Shown piece after piece: positions 6,501 through 12,699 of a DNA stretch of 12,699 bases. The stretch's first letter is position 1, and each line of letters opens with the position of its first letter. Origin of the DNA: Stephanodiscus triporus (taxonomy: Eukaryota > Bacillariophyta > Thalassiosirophyceae > Thalassiosirales > Thalassiosiraceae); assembly GCA_036939755.1 (NCBI GenBank), contig JALLAZ010000700.1, forward strand, positions 1 to 12,699, given 5' to 3'. Position numbers and translations under genes: made by a program. Below the pieces are notes generated by a model, which was not told the origin of the DNA, searched no databases, and saw only the letters and a list, made by a program, of their open reading frames with translations.

Positions 6501-8841
6501 AGAAATTGTGCAGTAATTGCTCCGCATGGGACATTTTATGCCTCCTCCGATGAAGACGTTAAATCTGCGTCTTCGAGCGCTCTTTCAGAAATGTCCTTCA
6601 ATAATAATGACGATATCTGTGCATTCTTTGACAATAACAATACCATCGACTCGAGAGTTCCGCAAAAATCCCAAATTTCTGTAATGAAGACTCCACATTC
6701 AGATCATAGCTCTAACGGTGATGTCGGTGCGGATGGTCGTGATGTTGGAACGAAATATCAGATTTATGAAGATAGTAATGACGACCCAGCTAGCTCTGAC
6801 AAATGTGCTGTTTCAAGTACATGTCTACAGACGGCAGTTGTGACTGATAGAGAAATCCATGCGAGTTCACATTCTTACGGAAACGCCTCCACAGAAAGAA
6901 ATGGGTTGGTCTGTGAAAAAGAATACATCAACACCCAGTCACCGCTTAGCCCTGCTCACGAGCATAATCAATCAAGCTCTTCATTGGCGAAAAGGCGATT
7001 GCAACGGCCATATGAAGAGATTGCCGATAAAGAGAATTTCAAAATGCAGAACATGCTTGACGGATGTGAATATGATCATATTAAAGCCTCGCATGCAGAT
7101 CACAGGGACATCACTATACATTCACAGAATCAAGTCAAAAGTCCTGTCATGACAACTTTCCGCCTGCCAACCCCACCGCCATCTTCCGACGAAGGTGATG
7201 ATGACTGTAGCGATGAAGTGAGTGAATTGCAAAACAATCAATCGTTGGCATTGTCGTTGGCAGAAGAGACAATAGATTTGCTAGTAGAAAGCACCGTCCC
7301 TGAAGAAGAGACAGGAAGCAGTAAGGGTGTTACGTTTTTTCAGTTACCCACGCAGTATTCATCATCGGAAGGAGAAGAAGAAGATGACGATGACAGCGAA
7401 GAATCCATTGAACCTCCACCTGCACGAGTTTTCTCGACAAAAAATAATTTCTTGCTGCCGGCAGATGAAACGGACAAAGCCGTCACTACTGCCTCAGGTG
7501 AAAATATTGCAGCTGGTCTGAAAGGGCAGCCTCCCTTGGACCAGTGTTTGACCAACGCCACTGAGTCTAAGCATCCAGGGGCAGAAGACTTGACTGACAC
7601 ACCACAAAAGGCACAATCTACATTGGACAATACGTCAGATCTAAACAACGTAACTGACACTCCATTGCCTCGACGACAAACTTTTAGCCAGCAGCTAAAC
7701 TCTTTCGACAGTTTGACTGACACTCCATTGCATCCACGACAAACTTTTGGCCAGCAGCGAAAGTCTCTCGACAGTTTGACTGACACTCCACTTGAACGCC
7801 CCAAAAATGCCGGACAAAGAAAGCGTCTCCGAGCAGCACCCATCAAATATAATAGTACAAAGCCGGAAGGAATGTGTGCAGAAAAAGTTTCGGAAAACGA
7901 TAGAATTCGAAAGAGAATAGAGGACAAGTACCTTTGCAGGTTTCTTGATACTGAAGCTGCAAACGACGATTCCGAGGATTCAGACGAAGAAGAAGCTATA
8001 AAACAGATTGAAGACGATGAGATGAGTCAGTGAGTGAAGGTTTATTTAATGACTTGGCGATTTATGTATTGTTTACCTACCCTTGTATTGCATCATACTT
8101 TCAGTGACAGCTTCATAAATGATACCAGTCAACTTGGATACACGCAAGACGATCTTGACTGCGCGATTGCAGATTCCGTGGTTGAAGATTGCGACCACGA
8201 GGAACCTTTCCTTCATAGACAGGTCTTTCACCAGCGCGAAATGGAAAGTCAAATGAAGACTCCTATTTTGAATAGGAGGATGAAAAATCGTGCTAGCGAA
8301 ACCCAAGACTCCGAGCATTCTCAAAAGGGCCTCGGCAATATGAACTTTATACGGAGCGTACTCGATCATCATAGGGCGTAAGTAAGGTGTTCAAGTCATG
8401 AGTTTTTCTTTCACGAGGTAACCAAACCGTCCATTGATTCGCAACTGTTGTCGTTTTTTTTTGTTCGATCGCAGCGGAGGAGATTCTGATCAATTGGAGG
8501 AAGAATACCATCGGCTTGCCGGAATCGACCAAAGCCAGATTGATTCCCCGATCCAAATGCGCGCTAAAAGCGATATTCCAAGTCTGGGTCCACGGGATAA
8601 CAATAGAGCCGTGTCGACTTTTGCAATTCGAGATGGACTTGGGTTGCAACATCATCAGATGGATTGCGTCCCCGTGAGACACTCGCCTACAGTGGTGCCA
8701 TCGACGGCAGCACAAAGCCGACCAATCGAGCTAACGGCAGAACAGCGAGCGATGATCGAAGCAAAGCGCGTCGAGGCACTGAAGAGGCGCCAGCTGAGGA
8801 CGCAGCAGATGGCAACTCCGTTCAACCCATATGCAAAATAA
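2758..8841 (+). CDS. FANCM: FANCM/Mph1/Hef-family DNA translocase, ten exons, 1,693 aa
   Basis: Superfamily 2 ATPase that in this family remodels stalled forks, D-loops and Holliday junctions in the nucleus. Reconstructed exons: 2758-3438, 3660-3795, 3925-3970, 4092-5082, 5181-5360, 5444-5501, 5599-5674, 5756-8029, 8105-8377, 8475-8841. Introns are 221, 129, 121, 98, 83, 97, 81, 75 and 97 bases, with phases 0,1,2,0,0,1,2,2,2; every donor is GTGAG or GTAAG and every acceptor is AG. The exons sum to 5,082 bases (1,693 codons plus TAA). The start at 2758 is the first ATG in frame and has A at -3 and G at +4. Domains: zinc finger 6-29; disordered Ser/Thr-rich 30-210; helicase core about 213-745 with PTGLGKT (246-252), APTRPLV (275-281), DEAH (348-351), SATP (379-382) and QRNGRTGRKR (699-708); acidic tail 750-1480; SQ/TQ-rich region 1482-1593; basic C-terminal helix 1658-1677. 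No ERCC4/HhH module follows. Family assignment is firm; individual junctions await RNA data. Confidence 0.93.
2773..2844 (+). other. RanBP2/NZF-type zinc finger at FANCM N-terminus
   Basis: Residues 6-29 read W-S-C-x2-C-T-Y, ten residues between the inner cysteines, then C-T-M-C. The zinc ligands would be C8, C11, C22 and C25, matching the W-x-C-x(2-4)-C-x10-C-x2-C pattern of the RanBP2/NZF family. Ubiquitin-binding NZF fingers (Npl4, TAB2, ZRANB3) typically carry Thr-Phe just after the second Cys and a hydrophobic residue between the last two Cys. Here these are T12-Y13 and M24. The Asn usual in RNA-binding members is His15. A ubiquitin reader is therefore my preferred inference. Confidence 0.8.
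3033..3060 (+). repeat. GACGAC/GTCGTC palindromic triplet run in exon 1
   Basis: GACGACGAC is followed directly by GTCGTC repeats, so the left arm can pair with the right. The run codes for a Thr-then-Ser stretch in the disordered linker after the zinc finger. Similar TCG/ACG runs recur through exon 1 and make all six frames open there. Confidence 0.75.
3491..3556. repeat. (GA)n microsatellite in FANCM intron 1
   Basis: Twenty-eight uninterrupted GA units run from 3491 to 3546, followed by one AA interruption and more GA to 3556. The run begins about 50 bases after the donor site of intron 1, the longest intron of the gene. Its length is probably polymorphic. Confidence 0.95.
3616..3640. repeat. 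(ATT)n run before the intron 1 acceptor
   Basis: About seven ATT units lie 20 to 45 bases upstream of the AAATAG acceptor at 3654-3659. They partly take the place of a polypyrimidine tract. Together with the GA run they make up much of this 221-base intron. Confidence 0.85.
7158..7410 (+). other. Duplicated F-x-L-P-T acidic motif in FANCM tail
   Basis: Two segments of the tail share a layout. FRLPT at residues 1191-1195 and FQLPT at 1251-1255 are each followed by three residues, two Ser, a Glu-Gly or similar, and then a run of Asp, Glu and Ser. In an otherwise diverged disordered tail this looks like a repeated short linear motif, for example a docking site with CK2-type phosphorylation sites. 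No known FANCM partner site is recognised in it. Confidence 0.55.
7659..7784 (+). repeat. Tandem 63-bp repeat in FANCM exon 8 (TDTPL units)
   Basis: Units 7659-7721 and 7722-7784 match at 57 of 63 bases by hand alignment, and a third copy starts at 7785 before diverging. Each codes for 21 residues (1358-1378 and 1379-1399) beginning TPL and containing RQTF-x-QQ and DSLTD. A related TDTP at about 7594-7605 makes four TDTP motifs in the region. The Thr-Pro sites could be proline-directed phosphorylation sites. Confidence 0.88.
8105..8597 (+). other. SQ/TQ cluster in FANCM exons 9-10
   Basis: Residues 1489, 1494, 1529, 1547, 1553 and 1592 are Ser or Thr followed by Gln: six sites in 104 residues, above the usual definition of an SQ/TQ cluster (three in 100). 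Such clusters are preferred substrates of ATM/ATR kinases. The cluster follows an acidic stretch and the segment DSFINDTSQLGYTQDDLD (from residue 1482), the best-ordered-looking motif in the tail. The range includes intron 9 (8378-8474). Confidence 0.7.
8731..8790 (+). other. Putative RPA-binding helix at FANCM C-terminus
   Basis: Residues 1658-1677 read LTAEQRAMIEAKRVEALKRR. From memory, the RPA32-binding motif at the N-terminus of SMARCAL1 has the pattern L-T-x-E-Q-R-x2-I-E-x2-R-x2-A-L-x-R-R, and all twelve of those fixed positions match here. XPA, TIPIN, UNG2 and RAD52 carry looser versions. The protein ends 16 residues later at NPYAK. RPA binding is an inference; a nonspecific basic helix is the alternative. 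Confidence 0.65.
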
Positions 8842-9023
8842 CCTGTCATGGATCCTCGTTCGATTGTGCTCAATACTGGGGATGCTTCTGGTGGACCAGC
8901 AGGTGGAGTCAAAATAGAACTGGATGAGACGAGAGAACTTATTTAAGTGGCCGTCCACGCGCGAGGAGGTCATCTAACTTTCTCTTTTTCTGCAGTTCCA
9001 ACTCCGCCTTTACTTTATCCACT

Positions 9024-9302
9024 AGCTCCTGTTTGCGTTTGTCAATGGCTGATGCCTTGCCCTTGCGCTTGGCTGCTGCCAATGCCATGCTCTCTGCATC
9101 ACTCTCGGACTTGTACCATATGTCCTTGACGGATTTCGCGTTCCAGCCGGGAATGCGCTTGGCAATCTCCGACCACTTGTTCCCCAACTCCCTCTGAGAA
9201 TCCCTGAGAAGTTTTATCTTGGCCTCCGTCCAATGCAGACAAACAAGCTCGTGTTTGCGTTTGTAAATGGCTGCTGCCATGGCCTTGCGCTTGGCTGCGG
9301 CC
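9024..9302. repeat. 57-bp direct repeat flanking the Myb/SANT coding region
   Basis: Copies at 9024-9080 and 9246-9302 match at 51 of 57 bases without gaps. They start 222 bases apart, so they are in the same reading frame. In the minus-strand protein both encode an AAAKRK...KRK-x-ELV segment, one on each side of the Myb domain. It is an internal duplication that treats the domain as the unit between two arms. Confidence 0.85.
9110..9232 (-). other. Myb/SANT DNA-binding-like domain
   Basis: The segment begins WTEAKIKLL and continues through GNKWSEIAKRIPGW to IWYK. Tryptophans at positions 25, 44 and 63 of the open frame starting at 9304 are each 19 apart, which is the Myb/SANT hallmark, and the IAKRIPG turn before helix 3 fits as well. 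Single-repeat domains of this kind occur in transcription factors, chromatin proteins and proteins of transposon origin. Which role applies here is unknown. Confidence 0.8.
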
Positions 9303-10783
9303 ATCTCCAGGCGGTGTTTTTCCTCGGCTGCTAGTAAGGCCTTCTGCTCCTGGCGGCGTTTTTCCTTAGCTGCTTCCTTCTCTTCATCCCTCTTTTTCTT
9401 TGCAGCCTACTTCGCTGGTTTCCTCATCCTTCCTCCGCTTGCGGCTCTGGGCCCATTTTGACTTTGCCAACCCTCAAAGGAATCAAAACCACTCCCCAAC
9501 CAAAAATCATGAGGCACCGTGGTGACCCTCCCACATTTCCTCTCAGCCAACTTCGCTGCCGTCTCCTCCGGCATTTCGATCCTTGCGCTTGCGGCTCTCG
9601 CGGGTGGTCGTACGTTCCGAGTTTGCTTGTACTCCAACATGTAGAAGTGTTCCCATCTCATTTTCATTGATCGGCAATGGCTCGTTCCCTCCTGATAGAA
9701 AGGCTGCAGCGAGATTGAGAGTGGATGCAAAAGAATCCCACTGAGAACAGTTGTGAATGTTATTCCTGATGTAGAAACCATGTGGAATTGCCTCCCAATG
9801 AAGAATCTTCTCTTGTGGGAACCAATCCCTACATGCATCCCATGCATGATCGCCAAAAAGAATGACACGGAAGTCTCCACCGTCAGTAGTAATCTTCCTA
9901 CAAAGATTCTCATGAAAATTCGTCACAATTGGATCAGTAAGCAGACACAGATCTGTGTATGATTTCAGATCTCTTGTAGCTTTGCTACGCCAGTCTTTCT
10001 TGCCATCGAACAACATACAATAATTAGAACGAATCACTTTGTCAATGATAGATCTCAAAGCGGAATCATTATCACTGAACATACCAGTGTATCAGCACAG
10101 ACTGGCATACTCAACGTTGATTGATTGGGTTTTCCCCACTTCCCAAGTGTGATATCAATCAGGAGAAATGGATTTATCCGTAATTGGTACTGGACCCAGA
10201 TGATAGTCTTCTGATCGAAGGTAGTCATTCTGGTGTTGGGTGGACATACAGAACGATTCTCACACAAGTTTGATTGGAGTCCCCTCAATTGAGACATTTC
10301 TTCCATATCATGAACGTACAACTGTGGAGCAGTAGGGGCATTCAATAAAGCAGGAGAGAAAGCACATGCAACTTTCCTCCAGCCTTTCCTCAAAACAGAA
10401 GCCAACTCAAGGGGACTCACAGCATTGGCAGTGCGCTTAGCTGTGATTTCTTCTTTCGTAGAGAGGTATTCGGCTCTCTTCTGGCAGGCCTGACTGAGCT
10501 GATTCATCGACACACTTTCCGGAGATACACTCCTGAGCTGATCGGAGCTAAGATCAGTAATTGAATCCATCCTATTGATTTTCAAAGGCCGCTGCGTGTG
10601 CTGCGAGTGAGAGTGGACTGCGCTTTCCAGGCACCGGCACAACAACAACACTCTGTAGCTCTTCATTGTAGGAATTTGGTTTATGTCTTAAACCTTGAGA
10701 CAAGAATATTAGATGGACGAGAGGAAACCACCGCCACCGTCGCAGTCTCGTCGTCGCCGTCGACTGGATAATCAACAGGACCC

Positions 10784-10896
10784 TTCTACAAGTGCCGCAA
10801 CTGCAAGCTCCTCTTCTGGTCGTCGTTGAACATCACGAGCGCGCCTGCAACGACAGGCCGTGGCACAGCTGTTCGATCTGCGGGGTGTTGCGCTTC
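10784..10896 (+). other. Zinc-ribbon-like C-x2-C pair split over two frames
   Basis: FYKCRNCKLLFW is read at 10784-10819 in one frame. In the next frame CNDRPWHSCSICGVLRF is read at 10846-10896, in phase with the FAD enzyme that follows. Together they look like a four-cysteine zinc ribbon interrupted by a single frame change between about 10820 and 10845. There is no room for an intron. The first frame is closed by TAA near 10767. An ATG at 10713 lies in yet a third frame. A decayed N-terminal domain is the simplest reading. Confidence 0.4.
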
Positions 10897-10914
10897 GAGA
10901 CCGACGCCGGAAGG

Positions 10915-12009
10915 ATGGATGACGACGACGCGTCGTCGCGAAGCCTGCCCCCGCCGCCGTCTTCGTCGCCCGCCGTCGCCGCCGTTACTACAGTGGCGAT
11001 CGTGGGAGGGTCCTACTCAGGCCTCGTCCTAGCGAATTACCTCCGCGCGCATTCCGTCCCGCACGTCGTCTTCGACCGTCGGCCACGCGCGACGTGCGAC
11101 GAAAACGACGACAACGACGTCGTCGGGGTGGAGGGGGGCGGGGCGGGATTCGACGTGCCGTCGTACAACGGGATAGCGAGGGAGCTCGGCCTGGTGAGTG
11201 ACGGTAACGGCGACGACATCGACGGGGTACCGACGACGAGGGATGGCGTGAGGAAGGTCCTCCTGCGCGGTGTTGTCGAGGCGTCGAGCCTGATATCGTC
11301 GGTGTCCGTCGATTGGGTCGAGAGGGTCGAGGACGAACATTTCTACCTGCATTCCTCCTCCTCCTCCTCCTCCTCCTCCTCCGCCGCCGCCGCCGCCACC
11401 ACCACCGTCCACGCGACGCACGGTCCGTATCGCACCGTGGTGGGCGCCGACGGCGTGTTCTCTGTAATCCGATCGTCGGCCCTGCGCGGCACGTACCTGA
11501 TCGGGGACGCGCGGTGGGCGAAGGACAGGTGGTACGACCTCGGACTGAGACGCATACGTCGGGGGGGGGACATGGCGATGAACGACGGGGTGGACCTCGG
11601 TCGGATCATCGTCGAGGATAGCGGAATTGGACGCGAATGCGACGCGAACTTCACGACGACGATGATTGGGGTAGACGACGAAGACGACGGCCAAGGGACG
11701 AGTCGTCGTCGTTCGTGTTCCGAGTTTTGCGCGAAGGAGATATACGAGCGAGGGACACGGCGACGGCGACTACTACTCGCGTTTGCGATCGTCGTACTCG
11801 CGGCGTCCTCGTCGATCGAATTCCCCCCCATCGAACGCGTCCGCGCGGCGTTCCTCGTGATCAGGGGACGCAATCCTCGGTTGACGGAGAAGGTCTGTTC
11901 GATGACGGCGTTCTTCCCTCGCGATCCTAAATCCTCTCCCTGGTGGCGGCGAAGCGACGTGACGTACGAACCCCTCCTCCTGACCGAAAACTCAGGTCGG
12001 CGCGTTTGA
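10915..12009 (+). CDS. FAD-dependent monooxygenase-like protein, internally deleted, 364 aa
   Basis: The N-terminal half is a recognisable FAD-binding fold of the UbiH/salicylate-hydroxylase class. After an acidic and Pro/Ser-rich leader comes VAIVGGSYSG (27-36), a GGSxxG variant of the dinucleotide-binding loop, followed by the strand end VVFDRRP with Asp54. The DG motif is in VVGADGVFSVIR (D179-G180) and the GD motif in YLIGDA (G197-D198), followed by GGDMAMNDGVDLGR. In this class the DG and GD motifs normally lie more than 100 residues apart; here the gap is 17 residues, so the central substrate-binding sheet is missing. A Ser/Ala/Thr homopolymer run is present before the DG motif. I chose the first ATG in the open frame; the frame extends upstream to 10792 without an ATG. 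It could be a decaying copy or a non-catalytic protein. Confidence 0.6.
   Translation: MDDDDASSRSLPPPPSSSPAVAAVTTVAIVGGSYSGLVLANYLRAHSVPHVVFDRRPRATCDENDDNDVVGVEGGGAGFDVPSYNGIARELGLVSDGNGDDIDGVPTTRDGVRKVLLRGVVEASSLISSVSVDWVERVEDEHFYLHSSSSSSSSSSAAAAATTTVHATHGPYRTVVGADGVFSVIRSSALRGTYLIGDARWAKDRWYDLGLRRIRRGGDMAMNDGVDLGRIIVEDSGIGRECDANFTTTMIGVDDEDDGQGTSRRRSCSEFCAKEIYERGTRRRRLLLAFAIVVLAASSSIEFPPIERVRAAFLVIRGRNPRLTEKVCSMTAFFPRDPKSSPWWRRSDVTYEPLLLTENSGRRV
11353..11406 (+). repeat. (TCC)10-(GCC)5-(ACC)3 triplet run in the FAD gene
   Basis: Ten TCC, five GCC and three ACC triplets follow one another without interruption. In frame they give Ser, Ala and Thr runs. The run lies just before the DG motif, where a surface loop is expected, and is a likely site of length variation. 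Confidence 0.9.
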
Positions 12010-12699
12010 GCCGCATTCACCGTGCTGGCAACGTGCCTTTTTGCCTCGAGGTGTTCTTTTGGATTCTCGCCGCGTCCCGTGGAGGGCAGCCTTCAGATTC
12101 ATTGCGATTACCACTCGTTGGAGGTATGAGGGGGGAGCGTAGGAAACAAGTTGACGTTGGGATTTTTTTCTATTTTAAGTTCACAGAAACAATTAAATTG
12201 TCTCAACTCTCTCATTCATCCGATCCACTCTGCTAGATAAATGAAGGCAAATTCAAAGGCAACTTCGGTACACAAGGCTGTGATTTCTTGAGCTCGCAGA
12301 CTTTTTCGCAAATACGCAAAAGACGGATGCGAAGTAATTTTTGTTTGCAGCTGTTCTTATGCATATTCGTACCTGGAGAGTGACGGAAACATTGTTTTCT
12401 TAGATGGTGGGGCAGTGGTGGGGCAGCAGTGGTGGTGGACAAGGATGGCAGTGTGGTGGTACCACTGGTGTTTTTTTGTTGCATCATTGACGTGGACATC
12501 GTGCGTGCGCACCCTCTCTCTAGGTTTTAGTATGGTAGGTCTACCACCATCATTCTTAGATGTTAATGTCGATTTAAATGTGAACCGTTGTCACAATCAC
12601 ACTAACAATCTAAGGAAGGTGGTACAATAGTGAAAGAGAGTGGATAGTTTACCTCTCTATTGTAACACCCCCCCACACTTTCATATGTCGTAGACAAGA
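12010..12699. other. Right-edge region with no supported gene
   Basis: Open frames on both strands are short, without domains, and have no splice pattern I can defend. A G-rich stretch with repeated GGTGGGGCAG lies at about 12416-12450. An imperfect inverted repeat (CAATAG...AGAGAG against CTCTCTATTG) lies at 12625-12662. The AT content rises after about 12150, as expected of intergenic DNA. Confidence 0.5.

Larger units (their letters stand above)
8939..10570 (-). pseudogene. Broken gene of unknown family ending in a Myb/SANT domain
   Basis: Read on the minus strand, four open segments follow one another. The first starts at ATG 10570 and makes sense to about 10093. A shift of frame near 10090 leads into a segment that contains ILFGDHAW and PHGFYIRNN and runs to about 9655. 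A second shift near 9655 leads through PEETAAKLAERK and HDFWLGSGFDSF to a TAG at 9407-9409. After the TAG the same frame continues through a Lys/Glu/Ala-rich helix and a Myb/SANT domain to TAA at 8939. The continuity across three lesions suggests one gene of about 540 codons that has decayed, since the adjacent FANCM gene has none. I do not recognise the N-terminal family. Alternatives are sequencing errors, or a separate short Myb gene starting at 9304. Confidence 0.6.

Noticed and set aside
5780..8033. Acceptor at 5779 for intron 7 and a stop of FANCM at 8031
   Set aside because: The acceptor at 5754-5755 restores the conserved EEKSYRQS segment that 5779 would skip. The TGA at 8031 lies inside a GTGAGT donor, and exon 9 continues with family-like sequence in frame.
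12416..12450. G-quadruplex at a G-rich repeat
   Set aside because: Most G runs are only two bases, so at best a weak two-layer structure could form.
12233..12499. Minus-strand open frame of 88 codons at the right edge
   Set aside because: Ser/Thr- and Lys-rich chance frame with no domain or conserved start context.
1..12699. tRNA, rRNA, CRISPR or operon-like features
   Set aside because: I saw no cloverleaf with a GGTTCGA-type arm, no rRNA sequence and no spaced identical repeats; the genes are intron-bearing and eukaryotic in style.

Overview
This is nuclear DNA of a eukaryote, most likely a diatom or close stramenopile. The evidence is: short GT-AG introns (75 to 221 bases) with strong GTRAG donors; CG-rich coding exons full of TCG/ACG triplets beside AT-richer, microsatellite-rich intergenic DNA; and a short interstitial TTAGGG-type telomere tract. 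Nothing in it looks bacterial or organellar. The lineage is an inference from style and was not tested by any search.

Layout. Positions 1-2757 hold no gene I can support: CAT/CAC-type triplet repeats at the left edge, then AT-rich DNA with a hairpin and a telomere-like tract. Positions 2758-8841 (+) hold one complete ten-exon gene for a FANCM/Mph1/Hef-type DNA translocase of 1,693 residues; all nine junctions were reconstructed from conserved helicase sequence and the joined reading frame stays open. Positions 8939-10570 (-), convergent with FANCM, carry a broken gene with at least two frameshifts and one in-frame TAG. Its last part encodes a Myb/SANT domain flanked by an internal duplication. 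A divergent region of about 140 bases separates it from a plus-strand region (10784-12009) with a split zinc-ribbon-like motif and then an FAD-dependent monooxygenase that has lost its middle. Positions 12010-12699 hold nothing I can call.

The most interesting object is the FANCM protein. It starts with a RanBP2/NZF-type zinc finger whose residues fit ubiquitin binding. After the helicase core come a long acidic, phospho-site-rich tail and, at the extreme C-terminus, a helix that closely resembles the RPA-binding motif of SMARCAL1. There is no ERCC4/HhH nuclease-like module. The architecture thus joins a FANCM motor to a ZRANB3-like ubiquitin reader and a SMARCAL1-like RPA tether, suggesting a single protein that could be recruited to stalled forks by two cues. 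The binding functions are inferences from motifs. The other two loci look like decaying genes; FANCM, intact over 5,082 coding bases, argues that their lesions are not general sequencing error.
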